Source: Fulvivirga sediminis (GTDB lineage: Bacteria; Bacteroidota; Bacteroidia; Cytophagales; Cyclobacteriaceae). Taken from it: a stretch of 64,000 bases of DNA. The notes under the pieces are model-generated. The model was not told the origin of the DNA and made no database searches. It saw only the letters and a program-made list of their open reading frames with translations. Positions 26,276 through 34,635 of this stretch are shown piece after piece. The translations under genes and the position numbers were made by a program. Position 1 is the stretch's first letter. Each line of letters begins with the position of its first letter. The stretch covers positions 62,001 through 126,000 of the forward strand of contig NZ_JAESIY010000001.1 in NCBI RefSeq assembly GCF_016757215.1, given 5' to 3'.

Positions 26276-28063
26276 TTAGGAAAGCTCCTCTTCGTTAGGT
26301 GTCTGCTTGTCATAAAGCTCTTTATACATTCCATTGAGCTTTATTAACTCTTCATGAGTACCTTTTTCAACTAACTGTCCATCATCCAAAACAATAATTT
26401 TATCTGCTAGCTTGGCAGACGATACTCTGTGTGAAATGATAATGGAAGTTCGCCCTTTCATTATTCTTTTCATGCTGTTTAGAATGGTATTCTCTGTTTT
26501 AGTATCTACAGCAGAGAGTGAATCATCAAGCATGAGTATTTTCGGATTTCGGGAAATGGCCCTGGCTATCGAAACCCTCTGCTTTTGTCCACCGCTGAGA
26601 GTAATACCCCTCTCTCCTACTCTTGTATTAAAACCTTCAGGAAAATCCATGATATTTTGGTATACATCAGCCTCTTTTGCGGCTTCTATTACCCTATCTT
26701 CGTCCATCTTAATAGTGCCGAAAGCAATATTATTATAAATAGTATCGCTAAATAAGAAAACATCTTGAGGTACATAACCCAGTTGACTTCTAAGACTTAC
26801 TAAATGGTATTTTTCAATATCAGTGTTATCAATCAGCACATTGCCTTCGCTGGTATCATACAATCTGGAAATAAGATTGGCTATAGTGCTTTTACCTGAA
26901 CCTGTAGTACCAATAATTGCTAAAGATTGTCCGGGCTCTATTTTAAAGGATATTTTTTTAAGAGCAATAATGCCTGAATCAGGATATACAAAAGTGACAT
27001 CCTTAAATTCTACTTCTCCTTTGATTTCCTTCTTAAGATTTTCAGTACTTATTATGTTATTTTTGGTTTTCAGAAATTCATTAATCCTCTTTTGTGATGC
27101 TGCCGCTCTTTGAATAAGGCTGCTTATCCAACCCAGAGATGCTACTGGCCAGGTAAGCAAGTTTACATAAATTATAAACTCGGCGATATTACCAAAAGTA
27201 AGCGTACCATTAATAACCTGTGTACTTCCGGCATATACAGTAAGTATAGTGCTTACTCCTATTAGTCCCAATATAAGTGGAAAGAATAAGGACTGGATTT
27301 TAGTAAGCTTAAGTGATTTAATTTTGTATTCGTCACTCTTATTGGTGAACTGCTCTACGGAGTCCTTTTCTTTAGTAAAGGATTTTAGAACGCGAATACC
27401 TGAAAAGGCTTCTTGAGCATATGTAGACAAACCTGATTGGCTGATCTGAATTTCTTCAGAACGCTTATTAATGATGTTATTTACATAGTAGATACTGATC
27501 GAAAGTATAGGTAAGGGTATCAACGCGAAGAGTGTTAGGGTAACGTTGATAGTGAACATATACGGAATGAGTATGGCGAAAAGCACGAATAAATTAAGAC
27601 CATACATTATTGATGGCCCTATGTACATCCTCACCTTACTTACATCCTCAGAGATTCTGTTCATTAAATCTCCTGTATTGTTTCTTCTGTAAAAGCTGAG
27701 AGGTAAAGATTGGTAATGAGAATAGATTTCATTTTTCAAATCATATTCTATTAGCCTGGACATAGCAATTATAGTCTGCCTTACAAAAAACAGAAAAATG
27801 CCTCTTAGTAATGCCAGGGCAAGTATTAACACCGCATATATTATTATGCTACCCGCAAAAACGGAATAATAACTGTCTTGAAGTCTTAGGCCATCAAGTG
27901 ATCTATAGATGTTTATATTTTCTGTAACCAGATTAATAGCATATCTTACTATTAAAGCAGGAGCAATTTGAAATATTACGGATAACGTAATAAACAGTAT
28001 CCCTGAGATGAGGTGATACTTGTATTTGAAGAAATACTTATTTAAATAACTTAATTCTTTCAT
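26276..28063 (-). CDS. ABC exporter half-transporter
   Basis: This 595-residue fused permease-ATPase has six transmembrane helices (about 15-320) and Walker A GTTGSGKST, Q-loop LGYVPQD, signature LSGGQKQR, Walker B ILMLDDSLS and H-loop ISHRVS. In Walker B the residue after the aspartates is serine rather than glutamate (LDDSLS), so the usual catalytic glutamate position deserves checking. Such half-sites occur in heterodimeric exporters, whose partner could be the other ABC gene in this window, but that is speculative. The substrate is unknown. It is convergent with the preceding gene and divergent from the dehydrogenase. Confidence 0.9.
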   Translation of the reverse strand: MKELSYLNKYFFKYKYHLISGILFITLSVIFQIAPALIVRYAINLVTENINIYRSLDGLRLQDSYYSVFAGSIIIYAVLILALALLRGIFLFFVRQTIIAMSRLIEYDLKNEIYSHYQSLPLSFYRRNNTGDLMNRISEDVSKVRMYIGPSIMYGLNLFVLFAILIPYMFTINVTLTLFALIPLPILSISIYYVNNIINKRSEEIQISQSGLSTYAQEAFSGIRVLKSFTKEKDSVEQFTNKSDEYKIKSLKLTKIQSLFFPLILGLIGVSTILTVYAGSTQVINGTLTFGNIAEFIIYVNLLTWPVASLGWISSLIQRAAASQKRINEFLKTKNNIISTENLKKEIKGEVEFKDVTFVYPDSGIIALKKISFKIEPGQSLAIIGTTGSGKSTIANLISRLYDTSEGNVLIDNTDIEKYHLVSLRSQLGYVPQDVFLFSDTIYNNIAFGTIKMDEDRVIEAAKEADVYQNIMDFPEGFNTRVGERGITLSGGQKQRVSIARAISRNPKILMLDDSLSAVDTKTENTILNSMKRIMKGRTSIIISHRVSSAKLADKIIVLDDGQLVEKGTHEELIKLNGMYKELYDKQTPNEEELS

Positions 28064-28159
28064 GCAGCAGCTACCAACAGGGCTAAATGGGTCAGGAACA
28101 TACCAATTAGTTAAATAACGAAAGTAGTTAAAAGAGGTTACTTACTCGCGTTTGTCAGA

Positions 28160-28189
28160 TTGATAAAATATTAAAAAAGTCTAATTTTG
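28160..28189 (+). promoter_or_regulatory. Promoter for the leucine-type dehydrogenase
   Basis: TTG (28160-28162), a 19-nt spacer and TAATTTTG (28182-28189) make a full match to the Bacteroidota -33/-7 pattern, with a leader of about 60 nt before the ATG. Confidence 0.75.
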
Positions 28190-28256
28190 CGCGATCTTAT
28201 TTAAGAGCATTTTTCTTGAATGAGCCAAAACTACAATAAACTAATTATTTAACATT

Positions 28257-29363
28257 ATGATGATGCAAATAAATGAGTTGGAACAGGTTGCTGGAGCTTC
28301 GGTATTTGAAGGGTTAGCTAAGCTTGGGCATGAGCAGGTGGTATTTTGCCATGATGAACCAACAGGATTGAAAGCGATTATTGCTGTGCATAATACTGTG
28401 CTGGGGCCAGCGCTGGGAGGTACACGTATGTGGAACTATGCATCAGAACAAGAAGCACTTAAAGATGTGCTCAGGCTGTCGAGAGGAATGACATATAAAT
28501 CTGCCATTACAGGCCTTAATCTTGGAGGAGGTAAAGCCGTTATTATTGGAGATGCCACTACCATGAAAACAGAAGCCTTTATGAGAAGGTTTGGCAAGTT
28601 TGTAAATAGCCTTAATGGTAAATATGTAACGGCCGAAGATGTTAATATGAAAACCCGTGATATGGAACTCATCGGTATGGAGACAAAGCACGTTACAGGC
28701 TTGCCAGAAACTATGGGCGGTGGTGGAGATCCTTCTCCTGTTACGGCTTATGGTGTGTATATGGGCATGAAGGCTACAGCTAAGAAGGTTTTTGGAACCG
28801 ATAGTTTAACAGGTAAAAAGATTGCAGTTCAAGGTGTGGGTCAGGTTGGGATGTATCTCGTTGATCATTTGGTGAAGGAAAATGCTGAAATATTTATTAC
28901 AGATATTAATGAAGATAAGCTAAAGCAACTTTCTGCTACTACTGGGGCAAAAGTGGTAGGCATGGATGAAATTTATGATTTGGATATAGATATTTATGCT
29001 CCATGTGCATTGGGAGCAACCCTTAATGATAAGACAATTGATAGATTGAAATGTGCTATGGTAGCTGGTGCAGCTAATAATCAGTTGGAAGATGAAAATA
29101 AACATGGCCGTAAGTTAATTGATAAAGGAATTGCTTATGCTCCTGATTTTCTTATCAATGCAGGCGGAATTATTAATGTGTATGAGGAATATTTAGGAAA
29201 CTATAATCGTCAGAGAGCTTATGATATGGCAGAAAATATTTATGACACATGCCTTAATATACTTATAGAGGCCGAAAATGAAGGTATTCCTTCTCAAGAG
29301 GCGGCAATTCGTGCTGCTGAAAAAAGGATAGCAGATATTGGTAAGGTGAAGTTGTCACGATAA
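28257..29363 (+). CDS. Glu/Leu/Phe/Val dehydrogenase (leucine dehydrogenase type)
   Basis: This 368-residue enzyme oxidatively deaminates branched-chain amino acids with NAD. Landmarks are GGTRMW (54-59), the substrate lysine K81 in MTYKSA, catalytic K93 in NLGGGKAVI, D128 in TAEDVNM, and the dinucleotide-binding GVGQVGMYLVDHL near 190. The length and the GGGDPSPVTAYGV segment fit leucine dehydrogenase better than the longer glutamate enzymes. Three ATG codons stand in a row at the start. It has a full-consensus promoter. The last codons of the gene carry the -33 element of the downstream RNA candidate. Confidence 0.88.
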   Translation: MMMQINELEQVAGASVFEGLAKLGHEQVVFCHDEPTGLKAIIAVHNTVLGPALGGTRMWNYASEQEALKDVLRLSRGMTYKSAITGLNLGGGKAVIIGDATTMKTEAFMRRFGKFVNSLNGKYVTAEDVNMKTRDMELIGMETKHVTGLPETMGGGGDPSPVTAYGVYMGMKATAKKVFGTDSLTGKKIAVQGVGQVGMYLVDHLVKENAEIFITDINEDKLKQLSATTGAKVVGMDEIYDLDIDIYAPCALGATLNDKTIDRLKCAMVAGAANNQLEDENKHGRKLIDKGIAYAPDFLINAGGIINVYEEYLGNYNRQRAYDMAENIYDTCLNILIEAENEGIPSQEAAIRAAEKRIADIGKVKLSR

Positions 29364-29383
29364 TTAATAATTGCTTAATTTTG
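29352..29383 (+). promoter_or_regulatory. Promoter for the structured RNA/nusB leader
   Basis: TTG (29352-29354), a 21-nt spacer and TAATTTTG (29376-29383) match the Bacteroidota consensus. Transcription would begin near 29388-29391, just before the structured element. The TTG lies within the final codons of the dehydrogenase gene. Confidence 0.7.
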
Positions 29384-29393
29384 CAATAGATAC

Positions 29394-29482
29394 GAGGCAC
29401 TCTCAACAGTCTCCGGTATGGCAAAGTAATGCACCGGTAATGTAGATTATTTCTTAAAAAGACTTTTGAGAGTGTCTTTTTT
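29394..29482 (+). ncRNA. Candidate structured RNA or attenuator leader upstream of nusB
   Basis: A long outer stem pairs 29394-29406 (GAGGCACTCTCAA) with 29466-29478 (TTGAGAGTGTCTT), 13 pairs including two G-U. Inside, CCGGT (29413-29417) pairs with ACCGG (29433-29437), continued by GCA/TGC and a six-base loop. A competing hairpin pairs AAAAAGAC (29456-29463) with GTCTTTTT (29474-29481) and cannot coexist with the outer stem. A T run follows, and a consensus promoter sits just upstream. It could be a free small RNA ending here, or a transcription attenuator for nusB, which starts 37 nt later. I do not recognise it as SRP RNA, 6S RNA or a known riboswitch. Confidence 0.6.
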
Positions 29483-29518
29483 GTTAATGAACACTAAAGT
29501 TCTTTTTTTAATACAGAG

Positions 29519-30658
29519 ATGCTCAACAGACGAACATTAAGAATCAAGGCCATGCAAACCATCTTTGCTTATAGGCAAAGCAGGGAAGCTAACTATGGGA
29601 TAGCCCAGGAGTATATAGCAGAGCGCTTCGCTCCAGACCTTAATTCAATGGAGGTGCAGGATAAAGGCTTATTAAATGAGCAGAAGCAAGAAGCACTGAA
29701 AATTTTCAAAGAAAACTATAAAAATGAGTCTTATCATAGTGTGAAGGGCTCAGAGAAGAAAGTTAATGAGGCGGTAGATGATGCCATCAGACATTATTAT
29801 AGAGATGTAGATAAGGACTTTAAGTTCTTTAAAAAGAACATGGTGCTTGAGGCCGAAAAGGTCCATGATCAATACATTTCTATTCTTAATCTTATTATAA
29901 CGCTAGCAGATAGAGCAGAGCAGGATAAGCGTGGAGGTCACGAGAATTTTGTTAAAAATTTGTTAATACATGCTTTAAAGTTTAATGAGTCTCTGGAAAA
30001 TGTTAGCTTGAGACGTAATTTGAAATGGGAGGATGAATCCATAGCTTGGCATTGGTTTAAGGAGTTTATCAAAGTAGATGAAGAGTATCAGCAATATCAA
30101 AGGCTAGAGACTCCTACTTTTGAAGATGATAGAGCCATTATTAATCATATTGTAAAAAACATTTTATTTAAAAATGACGTGATTGATAAGCATATGGAAG
30201 AAGGTGATTTAAACTGGGTGGAAGATAGAGCCATTATTAAAAGTTTAGTTACTAAAACCATAAAGTCTATACCAGAGGATAAAGACGAAGATTTTGAGTT
30301 ACAAGAGTTATCTTATAACTGGGAAGATGATAAAGCTTTTTTTATACTGTTATTCGAGGAAACAAAAAGTGTGGAATCAGAATATGGAGAATTAATTGCT
30401 AAAAAGACTAAAAACTGGGATATAGAGAGAATAGCTGCTACCGATAAGGTGATACTTGATATGGCTATTAGTGAAATGATAAATTTTCCTAGTATACCGG
30501 TAAAGGTGACAATTAATGAATATATTGAGATTGCTAAAAAATATAGTACACCAAAAAGCAAAACATTTGTTAATGGTGTATTAGATGTTATAGCTAATGA
30601 ACTCGTTGAATCTGGAGATATCAGAAAAAGTGGACGAGGATTAATCGACAATAAATAA
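29519..30658 (+). CDS. nusB: Transcription antitermination factor NusB (long Bacteroidota form)
   Basis: NusB with NusE (S10) forms part of the antitermination complex on rRNA transcripts. The protein is 379 residues, against about 140 for E. coli NusB, because of a long charged helical N-terminal region usual in Bacteroidota. The conserved NusB part is at the C-terminus (about 255-365): WDIERIAATDKVILDMAISEM and SKTFVNGVLDVIA. The N-terminal 80 residues also hold a NusB-like start (RRTLRIKAMQTIFAY). No good promoter box lies directly upstream, so transcription may come through the structured element at 29394-29482. The YtxH gene follows by 11 nt. Confidence 0.9.
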   Translation: MLNRRTLRIKAMQTIFAYRQSREANYGIAQEYIAERFAPDLNSMEVQDKGLLNEQKQEALKIFKENYKNESYHSVKGSEKKVNEAVDDAIRHYYRDVDKDFKFFKKNMVLEAEKVHDQYISILNLIITLADRAEQDKRGGHENFVKNLLIHALKFNESLENVSLRRNLKWEDESIAWHWFKEFIKVDEEYQQYQRLETPTFEDDRAIINHIVKNILFKNDVIDKHMEEGDLNWVEDRAIIKSLVTKTIKSIPEDKDEDFELQELSYNWEDDKAFFILLFEETKSVESEYGELIAKKTKNWDIERIAATDKVILDMAISEMINFPSIPVKVTINEYIEIAKKYSTPKSKTFVNGVLDVIANELVESGDIRKSGRGLIDNK

Positions 30659-30669
30659 ATAAACCAATT

Positions 30670-30993
30670 ATGAGTACGAAATCAGGAAACTCCTTTTTAG
30701 CGTTTCTTTTAGGAGCTACTACAGGAGCTGTATTAGGAATATTATATGCGCCCGATAAGGGCTCAAACACAAGAGACAGATTAACTTACCGATTAGACAA
30801 GTATAAAAAAACCCTTGAAGATTTGGTTGAGGATTTAGTTTCAGAGAAGGATGGTAGCTTCAATGAAGCGAGAAGTCATGGGCAAAAAGTAGTAGATGAT
30901 GCTAAAGAAAAGGCTGAAAGACTACTTGAAGATGTGGATGAATTGATCAGCCATATTAAAAAAGGTGAGAGAAAGAACGAATCAGATTTTTAA
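30670..30993 (+). CDS. YtxH domain protein
   Basis: This 107-residue protein has one glycine-rich hydrophobic segment (about 7-27, FLAFLLGATTGAVLGILYAP) followed by DKGSNTRDRL and a long charged helix that may form a coiled coil. This is the YtxH/gas-vesicle-GvpP-like pattern common in Bacteroidota. It is probably an envelope or stress-related membrane protein of unknown action. It lies 11 nt after nusB and 48 nt before the DUF1573 gene. Confidence 0.82.
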   Translation: MSTKSGNSFLAFLLGATTGAVLGILYAPDKGSNTRDRLTYRLDKYKKTLEDLVEDLVSEKDGSFNEARSHGQKVVDDAKEKAERLLEDVDELISHIKKGERKNESDF

Positions 30994-31041
30994 TAAGTAC
31001 CATAGTTATTAACCTTAACAAGAGAATAAATTAAGCATAAA

Positions 31042-31587
31042 ATGAGAAAAGGAATCAAATTATCACTGTTTGTTGGTATGTTGGCCATGATCTTTGCTGT
31101 TTCTTGTAGCAGTAATAAAGAATCAGAAAAAAGAATTGCTGAGCTCGAAAATCGAATCAATGAATTAGAAGGAACAAGTGCTGGCGCTGGTGTGGCATCT
31201 GGTAATTCTGCAACTCCGGTTGAACCAGAAGTGAAGCCAGAAGGGCCGCTTCCTGCTTTTGCATTTGAAGAAGAAGAGTTCGATTTCGGAACTATTGATG
31301 AGGGAGATGTAGTAGAGCATACTTTCAAATTTAAGAACACTGGAGATGCTCCACTTATCATTCAAAATGCAGTTGGTTCATGTGGTTGTACTGTACCTAC
31401 GTGGCCTAAAGAGCCTATTCCAGTAGGAGGAACAGGTGAAGTAACAGCTAAATTTAACAGTAAAGGAAAGAGTAATGCTCAAAACAAAACTGTTACGCTT
31501 ACTGCTAATACTTGGCCTAAGCAAACAAGGCTTAGAATTAAAGCTCAGGTGAATCCTTCAGAAACGACTGATGGCCCTGTGAAATAA
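31042..31587 (+). CDS. DUF1573 lipoprotein
   Basis: This 181-residue protein starts with a lipoprotein signal (C22 in AVSCSS). A short predicted coiled coil (about 26-45) and a low-complexity linker lead to a DUF1573 domain (about 72-172) with the family hallmark GSCGCTVPTWP followed by a beta-sandwich. The family is abundant in Bacteroidota envelopes, and its biochemical role is not established. It is followed by a strong terminator, closing the nusB transcript. Confidence 0.88.
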   Translation: MRKGIKLSLFVGMLAMIFAVSCSSNKESEKRIAELENRINELEGTSAGAGVASGNSATPVEPEVKPEGPLPAFAFEEEEFDFGTIDEGDVVEHTFKFKNTGDAPLIIQNAVGSCGCTVPTWPKEPIPVGGTGEVTAKFNSKGKSNAQNKTVTLTANTWPKQTRLRIKAQVNPSETTDGPVK

Positions 31588-31614
31588 GCTGACCTTTAGA
31601 AAATTAAAAAAATT

Positions 31615-31654
31615 CATCCCAGCTCCTGAAAAGGGGTTGGGATGTTTTGTTTTA
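31615..31654 (+). terminator. Rho-independent terminator after the DUF1573 gene
   Basis: CATCCCAGCTCC (31615-31626) pairs with GGGGTTGGGATG (31633-31644), including G-U pairs, around loop TGAAAA. TTTTGTTTT follows. Confidence 0.85.
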
Positions 31655-31694
31655 ATTCATGTACTTTTACATAAATATTTAATTAGAATAAGAA

Positions 31695-32039
31695 ATGTTA
31701 AAAACAGTTTTATTACAAGCGGGAGCAGATGGTGGAGGCGGTTACGGTTCATTAATACTTTTTGGAGGTGTGGCTTTAGTGTTTTATTTTTTTATGATAA
31801 GGCCTCAGCAAAAGAAACAAAAGCAACAAAAGAAATTCATTGAAGAAATAAAAAGAGGTGATTTCGTAGTTACTATTGGTGGTATTCATGGTAAAGTATT
31901 AAGTTCTGATGAGACTACCGTAGTATTAGAAGTGGATAAAGGAGTGAAAATGACATTTCTTAAATCTGCCATTTCTTTGGACTCTACAGTGCCTTCAGAC
32001 GCAGATAAAAAAGAAGTAAAGAAAGAAGATAAAAGTTGA
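31695..32039 (+). CDS. yajC: Preprotein translocase subunit YajC
   Basis: This 114-residue single-pass inner-membrane protein associates with SecDF. The membrane segment (about 18-36, LILFGGVALVFYFFMI) is followed by the family signature RPQQKKQKQQKKFIEEIKRGD, then VVTIGGIHGKV and a C-terminal lysine/glutamate tail. The length and order are typical. It starts a short operon: its TGA overlaps the TTG start of the YbbR-like gene. Confidence 0.93.
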   Translation: MLKTVLLQAGADGGGGYGSLILFGGVALVFYFFMIRPQQKKQKQQKKFIEEIKRGDFVVTIGGIHGKVLSSDETTVVLEVDKGVKMTFLKSAISLDSTVPSDADKKEVKKEDKS

Positions 32040-32989
32040 GTAGAATAAAAGAAATCTTAAGGACATTCAAGCCAGAAAGCTCTAATAATGTGAGAGTAAT
32101 AGTACTCTGCGTTTTCGCAGCTACTACTTTCTGGTTTCTTAATGCCCTAAATGAAAACTACTCTACTACTCTAAAATATCCGGTACGTTTTATCTATGAT
32201 CAGGATAGCTATATGGCGGTGGAGAGGCTTCCGGAAAACGTACAGCTAAATGTAAGTGGCTTAGGCTGGAATTTATTCAGAAACAGTCTTGGTATTAAAG
32301 TGACTCCGTTGGAAATACCACTTGAAACACCAGCTGATTATAAGAAAATAGTAGGTACTTCCCTACCAGGTCTTATTTCTGAGCAACTGGATGAATTTCA
32401 GCTTAATTATGTGCTCACAGATACTTTGTTTGTTAATATAGAAAGGCGAATAAGTAGAACCTTTCATTTATCTGTAGATAGCACAACAATTGCCTTAGAT
32501 CAGGATTTTAAAATAGTATCCCCTATTGTGTTCAGTCCTGACTCCGTTCTGCTGCAAGGCCCTGAAAATATTCTTAATGAAATGCCTGATACAGTATTTG
32601 TGAAAATACCGCAGGAAGATATAGATGAGAATTATAAGGAAGACGTATCAATTTCTATTCCTAATCAATCATTAATACACAGAAACCCTCCTACCTTAAA
32701 TGTTAGGTTTGATGTAGCGGAATTTATTTCTCAGAAAAGGACAGTGCCTCTTACTCTGGATAGTTTTCCTGAAGAATTTATTCCAGTGATTAAGGAGGTT
32801 GAAATAACTTACTCGGTAGCAGGAAATAGAGAGGAAGAAGTGGGAGACGATTCTTTTAGCATAGTGCTTGATTTCAAATCTATGGACAAGCAAGATTCTA
32901 CTATATTGCCTGTTCTTGCAGAATTTCCTGATTTTGTGCAGAATGTACAGCTCGACAGTACAAGAATAGGGATTGAGAAAAATGATTAG
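32036..32989 (+). CDS. YbbR-like (CdaR-type) membrane-anchored protein
   Basis: This 317-residue protein has one N-terminal membrane segment (about 20-40) followed by repeated beta-rich YbbR-like units (about 50-110, 125-200, 215-315). In Firmicutes such proteins regulate the diadenylate cyclase CdaA; in Bacteroidota the role is less clear. The start is TTG at 32036, overlapping the yajC stop as TTGA; no ATG lies before the membrane segment. Its stop overlaps the coaE ATG. Confidence 0.8.
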   Translation: MSRIKEILRTFKPESSNNVRVIVLCVFAATTFWFLNALNENYSTTLKYPVRFIYDQDSYMAVERLPENVQLNVSGLGWNLFRNSLGIKVTPLEIPLETPADYKKIVGTSLPGLISEQLDEFQLNYVLTDTLFVNIERRISRTFHLSVDSTTIALDQDFKIVSPIVFSPDSVLLQGPENILNEMPDTVFVKIPQEDIDENYKEDVSISIPNQSLIHRNPPTLNVRFDVAEFISQKRTVPLTLDSFPEEFIPVIKEVEITYSVAGNREEEVGDDSFSIVLDFKSMDKQDSTILPVLAEFPDFVQNVQLDSTRIGIEKND

Positions 32990-33584
32990 CCCGCTGCAGG
33001 TTGGGGTTACGGGAGGCATAGGGTCTGGTAAGAGCCTTGTTTGTAAGATTTTTCAGGCTTTAGGTGCACCCGTTTATAATGCTGATCAGAGAGGTAAATG
33101 GCTTACTGATAATGATCCTGAAATTATCCATGAAGTAACGGTTCTATTTGGCGCCAAAGCTTATAAGGATAATCATTTGGATAGGCCATATATTGCTAAT
33201 ATTGTATTTAATAATCCTGAAAAACTCAACCAGCTTAACCATATTATTCATCCCAAGGTTGGGCGAGACTATTCTACTTGGTTGAAAGAGCAGACTTATG
33301 TTTATGTTATTAAAGAGGCAGCTATAATGTTTGAATCAGGCTCTCATAAGATGCTTGATAAGATCATAAATGTTTATGCATCAGAGGAGATGAGAATCAA
33401 ACGAGTGATGCAGCGAGACAAGTTTAGGACTGAGAAGGAAATAAAAGCAATTATAGAAAAGCAAATGCCTGAACCTGAAAGGCATGACAGGTCTGACTAT
33501 ATAGTAAATAACGATGAGTCGGAAATGCTCTTACCTCAGCTTCTTGATTTACATTCAGCATTTATGGTTGAGAAAGTTTGTTAA
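32982..33584 (+). CDS. coaE: Dephospho-CoA kinase
   Basis: CoaE phosphorylates dephospho-CoA in the last step of coenzyme A synthesis. The 200-residue protein has the P-loop GGIGSGKS near the start, the YNADQRGKWL substrate segment, and the lid residues in QRDKFRTE. The ATG at 32982 overlaps the YbbR stop by 8 nt; an upstream TTG at 32973 is less likely. The operon yajC-ybbR-coaE is a known Bacteroidota neighbourhood. Its end lies inside a small hairpin shared with the convergent gene. Confidence 0.93.
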   Translation: MISPLQVGVTGGIGSGKSLVCKIFQALGAPVYNADQRGKWLTDNDPEIIHEVTVLFGAKAYKDNHLDRPYIANIVFNNPEKLNQLNHIIHPKVGRDYSTWLKEQTYVYVIKEAAIMFESGSHKMLDKIINVYASEEMRIKRVMQRDKFRTEKEIKAIIEKQMPEPERHDRSDYIVNNDESEMLLPQLLDLHSAFMVEKVC

Positions 33585-33590
33585 CTTTCT
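33571..33590. terminator. Small hairpin spanning two convergent stop codons
   Basis: AGAAAGTT (33571-33578) pairs with AACTTTCT (33583-33590) around TGTT. It contains the coaE stop and the stop of the opposing flippase-like gene. It is short and AT-rich, so termination activity is only possible. Confidence 0.35.
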
Positions 33591-34635
33591 ATTCTTCATC
33601 CGTTTTCGGCTTTTTATAAAATACCTTCTTAATCCATCTCGGCAATACTACAGCTCCACCAATTAGGTAAGGATAATAAGTAATTAATCTCCAAAATAAG
33701 GTGGTCCCCAGTGTAAATTCTACGAGATAGCCATCAAACAATTTAATGAAAAACTCTTCTGCCAAGCCACTACCACCAGGAGTAGGTGATACTAGCATTA
33801 CTATCCACAGTATTAAATGTTTGCCTAATATGAGCAGATGATCCGTAAGACCAAGGCCATTGGTATATGCACTGATAATGAAGTTAAGAATGGCATACCT
33901 CGCTACCCAGGCCACTATGGTAGCTGCTATTATTTTAAACCAATATCTTTTCTGTTTTCCTCTTATGAGAGTAGAAGCCCACATCACCTCGTTACCGTGC
34001 TGGTATGCGGCATAGCGCCATCTTCTGAGAAATTTTATGGAGGTGGCCTTAATAAGTATCCACTTGAATATTCGTGGTCGGAAAAACAGAGCAAAAGCCA
34101 TTACGAAGGTATAGATAGCTATAAGTGAATAGCTGGTAATGAAAAGGCCCTTTAACGTGCCTTCGAAATCGGGGAAACTGCTCGTACCAATAAGTAATAA
34201 TGCTATAGGTGCAAAAATTACAAAGAAAAGATTGTCTAATATGGCTGTAAGAAGCGTATAGGCCAATGACTTGCCTAAATTGATACCTTCTTTTAATAGA
34301 ATAAATACGGCTACTGCTGTTCCTCCTACTACTGAAGGAGTTACTGCTGAAGCAAACTCCCAGAGAATTATTACATATATGCTGCTACCCCATGTTAGGT
34401 CCTTGTTGGTAAGCGTCCTAATTCTATAGACATAGGCGGCATCTTTAATAAATAGAACAGCAAAAGCTAACAATACTGGTATAACCCTGGCTTGAAATAT
34501 AAGGTTGAGCTTCTGAGGCGTGAACGTGTCGTCCGTAAAGATTTTGAAGGCAACAAAGCCTAAACTTATTACAGCAGGAACCCAAATTTTATTAGGGTTA
34601 AGTGTTTTTAATATTTTCTGAGTATCAAGGTTCAT
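33589..34635 (-). CDS. Lysylphosphatidylglycerol synthase-type transmembrane protein (flippase-like)
   Basis: This 348-residue integral membrane protein has about eight hydrophobic helices. It belongs to the AglD/MprF transmembrane superfamily: SAVTPSVVGGTAVAVFIL near 95-115 and SPTPGGSGLAEEFF near 285 are the conserved glycine-rich loops. Members act as lipid flippases or of unknown function; there is no lysyltransferase domain. Its ATG abuts the stop of scpA, so it is the second gene of an scpA operon. Confidence 0.8.
   Translation of the reverse strand: MNLDTQKILKTLNPNKIWVPAVISLGFVAFKIFTDDTFTPQKLNLIFQARVIPVLLAFAVLFIKDAAYVYRIRTLTNKDLTWGSSIYVIILWEFASAVTPSVVGGTAVAVFILLKEGINLGKSLAYTLLTAILDNLFFVIFAPIALLLIGTSSFPDFEGTLKGLFITSYSLIAIYTFVMAFALFFRPRIFKWILIKATSIKFLRRWRYAAYQHGNEVMWASTLIRGKQKRYWFKIIAATIVAWVARYAILNFIISAYTNGLGLTDHLLILGKHLILWIVMLVSPTPGGSGLAEEFFIKLFDGYLVEFTLGTTLFWRLITYYPYLIGGAVVLPRWIKKVFYKKPKTDEE

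Noticed and set aside
29394-29482. Identification of the structured RNA as SRP RNA, 6S RNA or a known riboswitch
   Set aside because: The conserved SRP helix-8 bases (GGAA loop with AGCAG) are absent, it is too short for 6S, and I could not match known riboswitch cores; it is left as unclassified.
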